From: Thiothrix nivea | Lineage (GTDB): Bacteria > Pseudomonadota > Gammaproteobacteria > Thiotrichales > Thiotrichaceae | Direction: 5' to 3' | Assembly: GCA_002746895.1 (NCBI GenBank) | Contig: PDRT01000037.1 | Coordinates: 1 to 32,455 of the forward strand | Length of the DNA: 32,455 bases | Shown: piece after piece, positions 1-8,227 of the stretch | Layout of the letters: the number at the start of each line of letters is the position of its first letter | Position numbering within the stretch: position 1 is the stretch's first letter | The notes under the pieces: model-generated | Database searches by the model: none | What the model was told of the DNA's origin: nothing | The model's input: the letters and a program-made list of their open reading frames with translations, nothing else | Made by a program: the position numbers and the translations under genes

Positions 1-2
1 TA

Positions 3-89
3 CCTTTTGATAACTGGGATCATTTGATGGCTTTGATGATCAATCCTAATGCCAGTCCGCCAGCGTTAGGCGGGAGATCTTCTAATTGA
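3..89 (+). CDS. possible C-terminal end of a CDS entering from the left edge (…PFDNWDHLMALMINPNASPPALGGRSSN*)
   Basis: Frame 3 is open from the window edge to TGA at 87-89; too short to identify. Confidence 0.3.
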   Translation, partial: PFDNWDHLMALMINPNASPPALGGRSSN

Positions 90-176
90 GAATTGCTGAC
101 ATGAACAAGCGGGTCTTGACAATAACCTGATGGCACTTCAACAATAGCAGCAGTGCATACACACGGAGGCAATACG

Positions 177-653
177 ATGGAATGGTTAGAAGTCATTAAC
201 GACCCCCATTTACAAAACTTACCCTTTAAAATTGAGCTGAACAAATTTGGCAAACTACTGATGAGTCCGGCATCCAATAAGCACGGTATCGTCCAAAGCC
301 GGCTCAGTTCAGCAGTCACCCGGAAACAATCGGGAGGCGTCACCATTACGGAGTGTTCTGTTCAGACACCGGAGGGAACCAAGGTGGCAGATGTTGCCTG
401 GGCTTCTGATGCTTTTATCGCTGAGTGGGGCGAGGTTACGCCTTTCCCCCGTGCGCCAGAGCTTTGCGTGGAAATTGTTTCACCCTCTAATTCGCGTGAA
501 GAAATGCGTATTAAGAAGGATTTGTATCTGGAAACTGGTGCACAGGAGGTCTGGATAGTGTACATGGATTCCCATATGGACATTTTTACACCAGCCGGGC
601 AACAGGAAGCAACGGAATTTTCTGAAGGCATCCGGGAGCAGATTTTCAGTTGA
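177..653 (+). CDS. Uma2 family (DUF820) putative restriction-endonuclease-fold protein
   Basis: ORF 153..653 with the better start ATG at 177 behind ACGGAGG. PD-(D/E)XK-like pattern: 'VADVAWAS', 'PELCVEIVSPSNSREEMRIKKDLYLETGAQEVWIV'. Confidence 0.85.
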   Translation: MEWLEVINDPHLQNLPFKIELNKFGKLLMSPASNKHGIVQSRLSSAVTRKQSGGVTITECSVQTPEGTKVADVAWASDAFIAEWGEVTPFPRAPELCVEIVSPSNSREEMRIKKDLYLETGAQEVWIVYMDSHMDIFTPAGQQEATEFSEGIREQIFS

Positions 654-800
654 TTGACCTGGCCACAAACTAACGCTGCCACTCCCCAACCCGTTGCTGG
701 ATATAGCGATACTGCTCACCCGGCACCAGTTAAAACAGCCACTTTCTTTTTTCATGATCAGGAAGTATATTCCCCGTTTTAGAGTCTGTTTAGGCATTTT

Positions 801-1448
801 ATGATTCTGTTACCTTCAACCGATGCCATGCTCAATGCGCTGGTGACACTGTTTGTTACCGTTGATCCGGTGGGAAATGCACCGATCTTTCTGGGGCTGA
901 CTGCCGGGATGAGTACGCTGGCCCGCCGTTCAGTAGCGATCAGAGGTTCTATCGTTGCCTTTTTGATTCTGGCACTGTTTGCACTGACCGGTACCAGCAT
1001 TCTCGATGCAATGGGGATTACAGTTGATGCCTTCCGTGTTGCAGGTGGTTTCCTGCTGTTTTATACCGCTTTTGAAATGTTATATGCCAAGCGACAGGAA
1101 CGTAAGGCGCAGGTTTCTGAATCGGCACTGAAAGAACACATTGCCAATCTGGCGGTTTTCCCACTGGCGATTCCGCTACTGGCCGGGCCGGGTACTATTT
1201 CTGCGACCATTATTCTGTCCTCCCAACTGACCGGTGAGGATAATTACTGGGCAGGTACAGCAGTGCTGTTGGGGCTGATTTTCAGCATGATGCTGCTGAC
1301 TGCCGCCATTCTGGTAATGGCGGAAGCACTGGATAAGTATATCAGCAATAATGGCAAGATGATTTTTACCCGGCTGCTGGGGGTATTGTTGGCAGCATTG
1401 TCGGTGCAATATGTGGCTGACGGGGTGCGAGGGCTGACGGCGGTCTGA
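801..1448 (+). CDS. MarC family integral membrane protein
   Basis: 215 aa, six hydrophobic segments, MarC-like 'LFVTVDPVGNAPIFLGLT' and 'FPLAIPLLAGPGTISATIIL'. Confidence 0.9.
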   Translation: MILLPSTDAMLNALVTLFVTVDPVGNAPIFLGLTAGMSTLARRSVAIRGSIVAFLILALFALTGTSILDAMGITVDAFRVAGGFLLFYTAFEMLYAKRQERKAQVSESALKEHIANLAVFPLAIPLLAGPGTISATIILSSQLTGEDNYWAGTAVLLGLIFSMMLLTAAILVMAEALDKYISNNGKMIFTRLLGVLLAALSVQYVADGVRGLTAV

Positions 1449-1526
1449 GTCGCTAGTCGCTCACAAATCATTTCCCCGCCGCCTGAAATCCATCAGTTTA
1501 TGAACTCTTTGACAGCCCATAAGGTT

Positions 1527-1886
1527 CTAGAGGCTGTGATTGTTATAGCTGCCGACATCCCACAATGCATCATTTTCTGCCATTTCAGCAGCCGGTTGTG
1601 CCGGAAAATCCAGTACCTTGGGGTATCTTTGTTTTAGTTGCTGACCCAATTCACTGATATCGGTACTCAACGCATGGCAGCAGCCCAATAACAGTAATTT
1701 TTTCACCAGCAGTTGCTGGCTGGCTGAGGCTGTGGTGCAAAAGTCATCCACGCACAGGTCGCCATTGGCCATGTGCTTCTGCAATTCCTCCTGTTCCAGG
1801 CGCATCAGTTCTTCGCCACTGTGCCGGTCACAGACGCTGACAAACGGGTTGGCACGGTTTAGCCAGGCATTGATATAAAAAGTCAT
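1527..1886 (-). CDS. hypothetical protein, about 119 aa
   Basis: ORF 1527..1958 on minus; internal ATG at 1886 (MTFYINAWLNRANPFVSVCDRHSGEELMRLEQEEL…) is preceded by AAGGAGC. No family recognised. Confidence 0.65.
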   Translation of the reverse strand: MTFYINAWLNRANPFVSVCDRHSGEELMRLEQEELQKHMANGDLCVDDFCTTASASQQLLVKKLLLLGCCHALSTDISELGQQLKQRYPKVLDFPAQPAAEMAENDALWDVGSYNNHSL

Positions 1887-1993
1887 CGGGTTGCTCCTTA
1901 ATGGTTTATTCACAGGCCGCCAGCATCCAACCTCATTTTCGATCGTCTTCGTCTTCAAACCGGCATCACCTTAGGTATTAATAGTTGCGCCTA

Positions 1994-2010
1994 AATGAAA
2001 ATAGTTCTCA
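1994..2010. promoter_or_regulatory. weaker Fur-box-like site
   Basis: AATGAAAATAGTTCTCA, 13/17 to AATGATAATCATTATCA by eye. Confidence 0.35.
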
Positions 2011-2050
2011 ACAAAAGCATAGCAATGTAAATTCCTTGTTGCAAATAGTT

Positions 2051-2068
2051 TTGAGAATCATTATCATT
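2051..2068. promoter_or_regulatory. Fur box overlapping a sigma70-like promoter
   Basis: TTGAGAATCATTATCATT is near the Fur consensus; TTGCAA (2039-2044), 17 nt spacer, TATCAT (2062-2067). Confidence 0.75.
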
Positions 2069-2073
2069 TTAAT

Positions 2074-2171
2074 ATGAATGACCCCGGTACCACTCAAGCC
2101 AAGTCGTTAAACAGTTGCAATGTGGTTTAAAGTCAAGCCAATCGACCATTCAGATAGCCAGGCTTTTTTTG
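2074..2171 (+). ncRNA. candidate Fur-controlled small RNA or short attenuated leader
   Basis: Starts just after the Fur box/-10 and ends at a T7 run (GGCTTTTTTTG). Weak terminator-like pairing AAGCC/GGCTT plus inner ATC/GAT. No convincing ORF. Confidence 0.35.
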
Positions 2172-2584
2172 CTTTTAGTCAGAGGTGAAACCTGCGGTAA
2201 CAGGGTCAGGTTTTAAGTGTATAGGGTTCAGATTTATGGCAGTGAACTTAAGTATTTTATGTGACACTTACTCCCAAAGTTAATTGAAGTCAGCCAAAGC
2301 CAATGATCGGGCCAATCCTCCTCTCAGGTTCGGCGAATGGTATATAGCCAGCTTTCAATTAATCCCCTGTTACCGGATAGGCATTCAGTCTGCTTGATGT
2401 TGCCTGCCATTTTTACGCTGGCCTGCTTGGGGGGGCTTGTCTGTCAAATGCGAATGAGAGCTGTTGTTGTTTGCATTTTTATTCACATTATGCTTTTATG
2501 TGGGCCGGTTTCATTCCTGATTTATTTGTAACCACCGATTGATACTTTGATTAATTCTGATTGATTCTCTGAGGAGTGTTGTTA

Positions 2585-3991
2585 ATGAAGCGTTTGCAAC
2601 TTGCGGTTGCCGTGGGGCTAGCGGTATTTGGAATGAATGTGGCGATGGCCGAAACAAAGGTTTATGCGGATTTCCCGGTCACGGTAAAAGGTTATTCCGG
2701 TGATAAGAAAACCTCTGTTTCCTATGGTGGGCAGATGGCACGCCATGTCTTGCATACCTCACTGAAAAAAATGGCGGGGCAGGGGGATGGTAAGGCGGAT
2801 GATGAGCTGAAAGACAAGCTGATGAGCTATTACAGCGGTAAGGATAAGGGCCGCAAGATTGTCGCTCCGGCCAGCAAGGAGGACTTTCCGCTGCTGCAAT
2901 CCGAGGTGGATGAGCTGTCCAAGGGCAAAAATCTGGCTGGTAAGGCTTACAAGGGTGTGGTCAGCGGTTGGCCGGGCCATATGACCGGTGAGGAAGTGCT
3001 GGCGTTTATGCTGGAAAAAGCGGCGGCTACAGAAAAGGGTTATGATCCGCTGACCGGTTACGATTACATCCAGCTATTCTCTAAAACGGCAATGGGGGCC
3101 GTCTTCTATAACCAGGCTGTCGATAATTATCTGGATGAACTGTTGGGTGCGGATAAAAAGCCGAATGATAAGCCTTATTCCGAGGGTGCGGCTTATACCG
3201 GTAAGGAGCATGTCTGGGATGAAGCCTTCGGTTACTTTGGTGCCCCTGCCCATACTTTGACACTGGATGCCGAAACTGCCTATAACATTGCAAAGGGCAA
3301 GAAAGATGCCCTGAAAGCAGCAGATGCCAATGGGGACGGTAAGATCGATCTGTACACTGAAATGACTTACGCTCATGCTTATTATGCGGCGGGTGCCGAT
3401 AAAGGCGGTAAGACGAATTACCTGCATAACATCACCCAGGCCTTTGTTGATGGTCGTCAGCTGATTGCGGATGCTGGCGGTAAAAAGCTGACGGACAAGC
3501 AACGCAGCCAGTTACAGGCCTATGCTGCGGATATTCGCAGCAATTGGGAAAAGGTGATTGCTGAGGCGGCCTTCAAGTATGCCGGTTCGGTGTATAAGGA
3601 TCTGAAAAAAATACAGTCAACCGTTGAATCCAATGGTGACATCAAGCCTGTCTACCGTGACTATGCCAAGCATTGGGGTGAGCTGAAAGGTTTTGCGCTG
3701 GCCTTGCAGATGGGCGGTAAGGATCTGGGAGAAACTGCGGTAAAGCTGAATCGTCTGCTGGGTTTCAGCCCGGTGTCCTTGTCGAATGAACAGGTAACCG
3801 GTCTGGATGCTGATGGCAATTACGTGATGTCCAAGACGATTGATATGGGTGAGTATATGATCCATATGGCGAAGCTGCAAACATTGCTGGGCGAAGCCTT
3901 TGACCTGAAAGCCCTGAAGAATGCCATTACTGACGATATTCAGGCCTTAAGCAAAAAACTGGGCGTGAAGAAAAGCGCGGAGAATGATTGA
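2585..3991 (+). CDS. DUF4856 domain-containing (imelysin-superfamily-like) exported protein with an EF-hand loop
   Basis: Signal peptide MKRLQLAVAVGLAVFGMNVAMAE; DUF4856-like 'EHVWDEAFGYFG' and 'HWGELKGFALALQ'; EF-hand loop DANGDGKIDLYTE; RBS GAGGAG before ATG 2585. Confidence 0.8.
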   Translation: MKRLQLAVAVGLAVFGMNVAMAETKVYADFPVTVKGYSGDKKTSVSYGGQMARHVLHTSLKKMAGQGDGKADDELKDKLMSYYSGKDKGRKIVAPASKEDFPLLQSEVDELSKGKNLAGKAYKGVVSGWPGHMTGEEVLAFMLEKAAATEKGYDPLTGYDYIQLFSKTAMGAVFYNQAVDNYLDELLGADKKPNDKPYSEGAAYTGKEHVWDEAFGYFGAPAHTLTLDAETAYNIAKGKKDALKAADANGDGKIDLYTEMTYAHAYYAAGADKGGKTNYLHNITQAFVDGRQLIADAGGKKLTDKQRSQLQAYAADIRSNWEKVIAEAAFKYAGSVYKDLKKIQSTVESNGDIKPVYRDYAKHWGELKGFALALQMGGKDLGETAVKLNRLLGFSPVSLSNEQVTGLDADGNYVMSKTIDMGEYMIHMAKLQTLLGEAFDLKALKNAITDDIQALSKKLGVKKSAEND

Positions 3992-4940
3992 GGATTTTCT
4001 TTCCACAACCTTTTTCGACCCGACGAAGCGGGTATTTATCGGTTATCTGCTGAGTGCATGGGTGCTGGCGCTGGTCTGGCTGTGGCTGGTCCGGCGTCAG
4101 ACGCTGGCTCAGGCGTGGGGCAGTCTTTTTAACCGCAAGGTCTGGCTGTCTGCCTCCGCCTTCACTGATTACGCGCTGTTAATTGGCAATCGGCTGATTA
4201 TGGCGCTGGTTTCGCCGCAGCTGCTGGGACAACTGGCAGTGGCGGCGTTTATCTTTGAAGGACTGCATCGGTGGTTGCGACCGGAGGCTTTTGCTGACTG
4301 GCCATCCTGGCTGGTGATCAGCCTGTTTACCTTGGCGTTATTTTTACTGGATGATGCCAGTCGTTACTGGGTGCATCGCTGGCTGCACCGTTCGGCGATC
4401 CTGTGGCAGTTTCACCGTGTCCATCACTCCGCAACTACGTTGAATCCACTGACAATATTTCGTACTCATCCGCTGGAAGGGCTGTTGTTCAGCCTGCGCA
4501 GTGCGCTGGTGCAGGGGTTTTGTATCGGCTTGTTTGTTTTTCTGTTTGGTGCCGGGGTGGATTTGGCAACGGTTTTCGGGGTCAATGTCCTGTTATTCCT
4601 GTTTAATGTGCTGGGGGCAAATCTGCGCCATTCTCCGGTGCCATTGTCCTATCCGCACTGGCTGGAACGCTGGTTAATTTCTCCGGTACAGCACCAGATT
4701 CACCATTCGACTGACCCGCGCCATTATGACCGCAACTTCGGGGTGGTGCTGGCGATCTGGGATCGGCTGGGCGGCAGTTTGCATCTTTCTGAGCCGGATA
4801 AAACACTGGATTTCGGAATTATTGAGCAGGGCAGTAAGGTACAGCAAAATCTGTGGCAGGCTTATGTTGCGCCGTTCACCGGGGCCGGGCGCATTATCAG
4901 GTGCAGACTGTTCCGGGTAACTCATCGTGTCATCTCCTGA
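3984..4940 (+). CDS. sterol desaturase / fatty acid hydroxylase superfamily membrane protein
   Basis: Histidine boxes HRWLH, HRVHHS and HQIHHS; hydrophobic N-terminal half; start overlaps the 3' end of the DUF4856 gene by 8 nt. Confidence 0.92.
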   Translation: MIEDFLSTTFFDPTKRVFIGYLLSAWVLALVWLWLVRRQTLAQAWGSLFNRKVWLSASAFTDYALLIGNRLIMALVSPQLLGQLAVAAFIFEGLHRWLRPEAFADWPSWLVISLFTLALFLLDDASRYWVHRWLHRSAILWQFHRVHHSATTLNPLTIFRTHPLEGLLFSLRSALVQGFCIGLFVFLFGAGVDLATVFGVNVLLFLFNVLGANLRHSPVPLSYPHWLERWLISPVQHQIHHSTDPRHYDRNFGVVLAIWDRLGGSLHLSEPDKTLDFGIIEQGSKVQQNLWQAYVAPFTGAGRIIRCRLFRVTHRVIS

Positions 4941-4990
4941 TGTTGGCACTATACAAAGACTGAATGGGCAAGATAAGTCACATTGACTTC

Positions 4991-5012
4991 AATAATGAGA
5001 ATAATTATCATT
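4991..5012. promoter_or_regulatory. Fur box upstream of the nitroreductase-family gene
   Basis: AATAATGAGAATAATTATCATT, 16/19 to GATAATGATAATCATTATC by eye; 38 nt before ATG 5050. Confidence 0.8.
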
Positions 5013-5049
5013 ATATCCTGTTTAATGGTGACAGACAGGTAAAGTAAAC

Positions 5050-5745
5050 ATGACTTACAACCGACCGATAATGAGTTCCGGTATGATTGCCCTCGCTGTC
5101 GATCAGGTGATTCAGGCCCGCAAAACGGTTAAGGCATTGGGGGATATTCATCATCCGCCTGAAATTCCGGAAGGTTTTTATCGGGAAGTACAGGCAGCCA
5201 TTACGATGGCCTCCTGGGCACCGTTCCATTTTCCGGCGCATGAAGCACATCTCCGTGATGATCTGGATTCGCCGGTGCCCTGGCGGTTTTACACACTGAA
5301 TCAGAACAACTGTCTGCGTTTTGCACGTTCCATCCTGGCGCAACCGGAGCTGGAAACCGATGAGGACTCCGGTATTATTCGCATGATGGCAGCCTGTGGT
5401 GCCCTGGTGCTGGTGACCTGGTTGCCGGAACCGGAAGACAGCTTCCGGGCCAGAGATGCTGCCAGACGTACCTTTATAGATGAAGAGCATCTGGCGGCCA
5501 CGGCAGCGGCTACCCAGAATCTGTTGCTGGCTGCCAAAGCCCGTGAGATTGACAGTTACTGGTCCAGTGGTGGAGTTTTGCGTGACTGGGCCTGTTTTGA
5601 AATGTGCGGTATTCCGTTACAGGAAAAACTGTTGGGTGCCATTTTTCTGTTCCCTGAATTACCTGATCACCTTGATGTTCGCAGCGGCAAGTTGCGTGAC
5701 CGGCGTGGCTCACCGCAACAGTGGATGCGTTGGGTTGATATTTAA
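5050..5745 (+). CDS. nitroreductase family protein
   Basis: 231 aa; 'AITMASWAPFHFP', 'ATQNLLLAAKAREIDSYWSSG', 'EKLLGAIFLF' are nitroreductase-fold motifs. Confidence 0.8.
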   Translation: MTYNRPIMSSGMIALAVDQVIQARKTVKALGDIHHPPEIPEGFYREVQAAITMASWAPFHFPAHEAHLRDDLDSPVPWRFYTLNQNNCLRFARSILAQPELETDEDSGIIRMMAACGALVLVTWLPEPEDSFRARDAARRTFIDEEHLAATAAATQNLLLAAKAREIDSYWSSGGVLRDWACFEMCGIPLQEKLLGAIFLFPELPDHLDVRSGKLRDRRGSPQQWMRWVDI

Positions 5746-5845
5746 TCAGAAAAATCATTCGGCAGAAATGAATATCCGGACTTAGCTGGAACTGCCGAGA
5801 AGCAGATGGTTTTAGCTTGCAGGTGCAATTGTTATGATCTGCACC

Positions 5846-6670
5846 ATGAACAAAACAGGTAATCTGCGCAAGATGCGTACCGAACTGGCGGCACCGGTCA
5901 ATTATTCACTGTTATTGAACGATGAAATGCTGCCACTGAATCCGGTGATCGGTCATGAGTTGCGGCTCAGCTTCACCGGCACCATCCATTGTATTCACTG
6001 CGGGCGTCGTACTAAAAAGAGCTTTAATCAGGGTTACTGTTACCCCTGTTTTACACGCTTGGCACAGTGCGATAGCTGTATTGTCAAGCCGGAAAAGTGT
6101 CATTATGATCAGGGCACCTGTCGTGAGCCGCAGTGGGGTGAAACCCATTGTTTTCAGCCGCATTATGTTTATCTGGCCAATTCTTCCGGGTTGAAAGTTG
6201 GCATTACCCGCCATAACCAGATTCCGACCCGCTGGATTGACCAGGGTGCTGTGGCGGCGGTGCCGGTGATGCGGGTAACTTCACGGCAGATTTCCGGACT
6301 GATGGAAGTGTCGTTCAAAGATTATGTTGCTGATAAAACCAGCTGGCAGAAAATGCTCAAAGGTGTGATTGAACCGGTGGATATGCTGGCGCGGCGTGAT
6401 GAGTTGCTGGAACAGGTACAGCCCGCAATGAGTGAACTGCGGGAACGTTTTGGTACTGATGCACTGGCGTTGTTACCGGAAGCCGAGACAGTAAACATTG
6501 AATATCCGGTACTGACGTATCCGACCAGGGTGAAATCGTTTAATTTTGATAAAGACCCACTGGTGCAAGGCATCTTACAGGGGATTAAGGGGCAATATCT
6601 GATCTTCGATAAGGGCGTAATTAATCTGCGCAAGTTTGGTGGTTATGAAGTCACCGTTGAGTATGGCTGA
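5846..6670 (+). CDS. DUF2797 domain-containing protein
   Basis: Cys-rich N-terminus 'CIHCGRRTKKSFNQGYCYPCFTRLAQCDSCIVKPEKCHYDQGTCREPQWGETHCFQPHYVYLANSSGLKVGITR' is typical of DUF2797; likely start ATG 5846. Confidence 0.88.
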   Translation: MNKTGNLRKMRTELAAPVNYSLLLNDEMLPLNPVIGHELRLSFTGTIHCIHCGRRTKKSFNQGYCYPCFTRLAQCDSCIVKPEKCHYDQGTCREPQWGETHCFQPHYVYLANSSGLKVGITRHNQIPTRWIDQGAVAAVPVMRVTSRQISGLMEVSFKDYVADKTSWQKMLKGVIEPVDMLARRDELLEQVQPAMSELRERFGTDALALLPEAETVNIEYPVLTYPTRVKSFNFDKDPLVQGILQGIKGQYLIFDKGVINLRKFGGYEVTVEYG

Positions 6671-6748
6671 GTGATGCAGTGGCGGATTCGGGGCCGAGTC
6701 AACTGCCTTTCTGCCCCGATTTTGTGAAAACTGCTTAACAGGGATGGC

Positions 6749-7618
6749 CTAATACAACAGGGAAAACATCTTGCCGCGGTAAGTTTTCACCAGCGGATTG
6801 GTACTACCCAGTAACTCAAAAGCATCAATCAGACCCTGCCGACCAGCGCCCTCACCAAAAGCGGCATCTTTCTTCATCACGGTCAGATACAGCTCCAGTG
6901 CCGTTTCCGCCTTACCCTGTGCCAGTTTGACCCTGGCCAGTTCCAGCATTGTGGCCAGATCATCCGGGTTATCTGCCAGTTTCTGTTCCAGTTCCGAGGT
7001 ATCCTCTCCGGCGGCTTCACTTTGCAGCTGCACCATTTTGATGTCTGTGCGAAGCTGTTTCAGGGGTGCCGCAGTCTCATCATTTTCTGGCACTGACTCG
7101 ACCAGTGCTGCGGCTTCTTCAGCCTTATCCTGTTCCAGCAGCATACCGGCCAGTTCCAGCGTGGCCTCGTAAAAATCCGGTTCGTGGTGAATCACCTGTG
7201 ACATCAGTTCCACCGCCCCTTCCAGATCACCGGCCTGTTGCATGGCCAGTGCCTGCTGACGATAGGGTTCAGTCTGGCGGGTACGGTGTTTATTGATAAA
7301 CTTGCGGATTTCGGCTTCCGGTAACGCGCCCATGAATTCATCAACCACCTCACCGTCCTTGAACAGCTTTACGGTGGGCAGGCTGCGTACACCAAATTTC
7401 GCGGCCAGCTCCTGATTTTCATCGGAATTGACCTTGACCAGAATAAAGGCTCCCTGGTACTCATCCGCCAGTTTGGCCAGTACCGGCATCAGCCTCTGGC
7501 AGGGTTGGCACCAGTCGGCCCAGAAATCAACCAGTACCGGTAACTGGTGTGAATGTTGAATAACAATCTGCGCAAAATTTTGCACATTCGCTTCAAAGAT
7601 AAACGGGGAGTCAGACAT
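6749..7618 (-). CDS. cnoX: thioredoxin-like co-chaperone (CnoX/YbbN family) with C-terminal TPR-like region
   Basis: Thioredoxin fold with WCQPC, 'FGVRSLPTVKLFKDGEVVDEFMGALPEAEIRKFI' and helical C-terminal repeats; start at MSDSP. Confidence 0.88.
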   Translation of the reverse strand: MSDSPFIFEANVQNFAQIVIQHSHQLPVLVDFWADWCQPCQRLMPVLAKLADEYQGAFILVKVNSDENQELAAKFGVRSLPTVKLFKDGEVVDEFMGALPEAEIRKFINKHRTRQTEPYRQQALAMQQAGDLEGAVELMSQVIHHEPDFYEATLELAGMLLEQDKAEEAAALVESVPENDETAAPLKQLRTDIKMVQLQSEAAGEDTSELEQKLADNPDDLATMLELARVKLAQGKAETALELYLTVMKKDAAFGEGAGRQGLIDAFELLGSTNPLVKTYRGKMFSLLY

Positions 7619-7798
7619 ACTTGCTTCCATAGTTTTCAGATAGCCCTACAATAAGGCTGATGCGAAAAAATGCAAGCTAAACCCGTCTGTTTACGTTGAT
7701 GTGATGCTGATTGCCCTGGCGGCTCTATTATATTGATTGAATTTTGTTAATATTTCGTTAAAATAAGTAAAAATTGTGATTTTTCAATCATTTATGAT

Positions 7799-7817
7799 GA
7801 TAATGAGAATCATTAAT
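7799..7817. promoter_or_regulatory. Fur box upstream of the feo operon
   Basis: GATAATGAGAATCATTAAT, 16/19 to consensus by eye, in an AT-rich region upstream of feoA. Confidence 0.85.
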
Positions 7818-7953
7818 TAAATTAATAGCTTGTGGAAAAATAGTCGTTACACTATTGGCTATAAGTTATTTTTTCATAATTGAAAAGCATTTTTAAGTCG
7901 TCTGATCGGCAAATTCTGGTAATTCTGGTAAACCATCAGGAGTAGGACATTAC

Positions 7954-8190
7954 ATGACACAAACAGGCATTTTTCCGCTAGGTATGGCGGCAGAAGGCAG
8001 CAGCGTCAGGATTATGGCTTTGCACGGAGGAACAAGGCTGGCACGCCGTGTGACCGAAATGGGGCTGAATGTCGGTAGTGAAATCACCATCCACCAGCGA
8101 CAAGGTGGTGGGCTGGTTGTTTCCCGAGGTGAAACCCGTTTTGCGCTCGGCGGCGGTATGGCGAACAAAATTATGGTTGAAGTGGTGTAA
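7954..8190 (+). CDS. feoA: FeoA family ferrous iron transport protein (first copy)
   Basis: 78 aa SH3-like; 'GTRLARRVTEMGLNVGSEITIHQRQGGGLVVSRGETRFALGGGMANKIMV'. Confidence 0.9.
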   Translation: MTQTGIFPLGMAAEGSSVRIMALHGGTRLARRVTEMGLNVGSEITIHQRQGGGLVVSRGETRFALGGGMANKIMVEVV

Positions 8191-8227
8191 GCACCCAACT
8201 TCAACCCCACAAACCCGGAGAAATGTT

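Noticed and set aside
57-73. CCGCC-agcgtta-GGCGG hairpin at the left edge
   Set aside because: Short, and likely within the end of a coding frame
20-346. Minus-strand 108-aa ORF
   Set aside because: Antisense to the Uma2-family gene; no family features
153-653. Uma2-family gene as part of a defence island
   Set aside because: Isolated copy with no neighbouring restriction, toxin-antitoxin or defence genes
659-800. Minus-strand fragments (…LVPGEQYRYIQQRVGEWQR* and MKKESGCFNW…) that could be a gene remnant
   Set aside because: Only about 20-40 codons in two frames; not enough to support a pseudogene call
2337-2531. 64-aa plus-strand ORF upstream of DUF4856
   Set aside because: No RBS of note, odd composition, overlaps regulatory-looking sequence
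8069-8227. N-terminal extension of the 129-aa ORF
   Set aside because: Overlaps feoA1 out of frame; the real feoA2 start is ATG 8228
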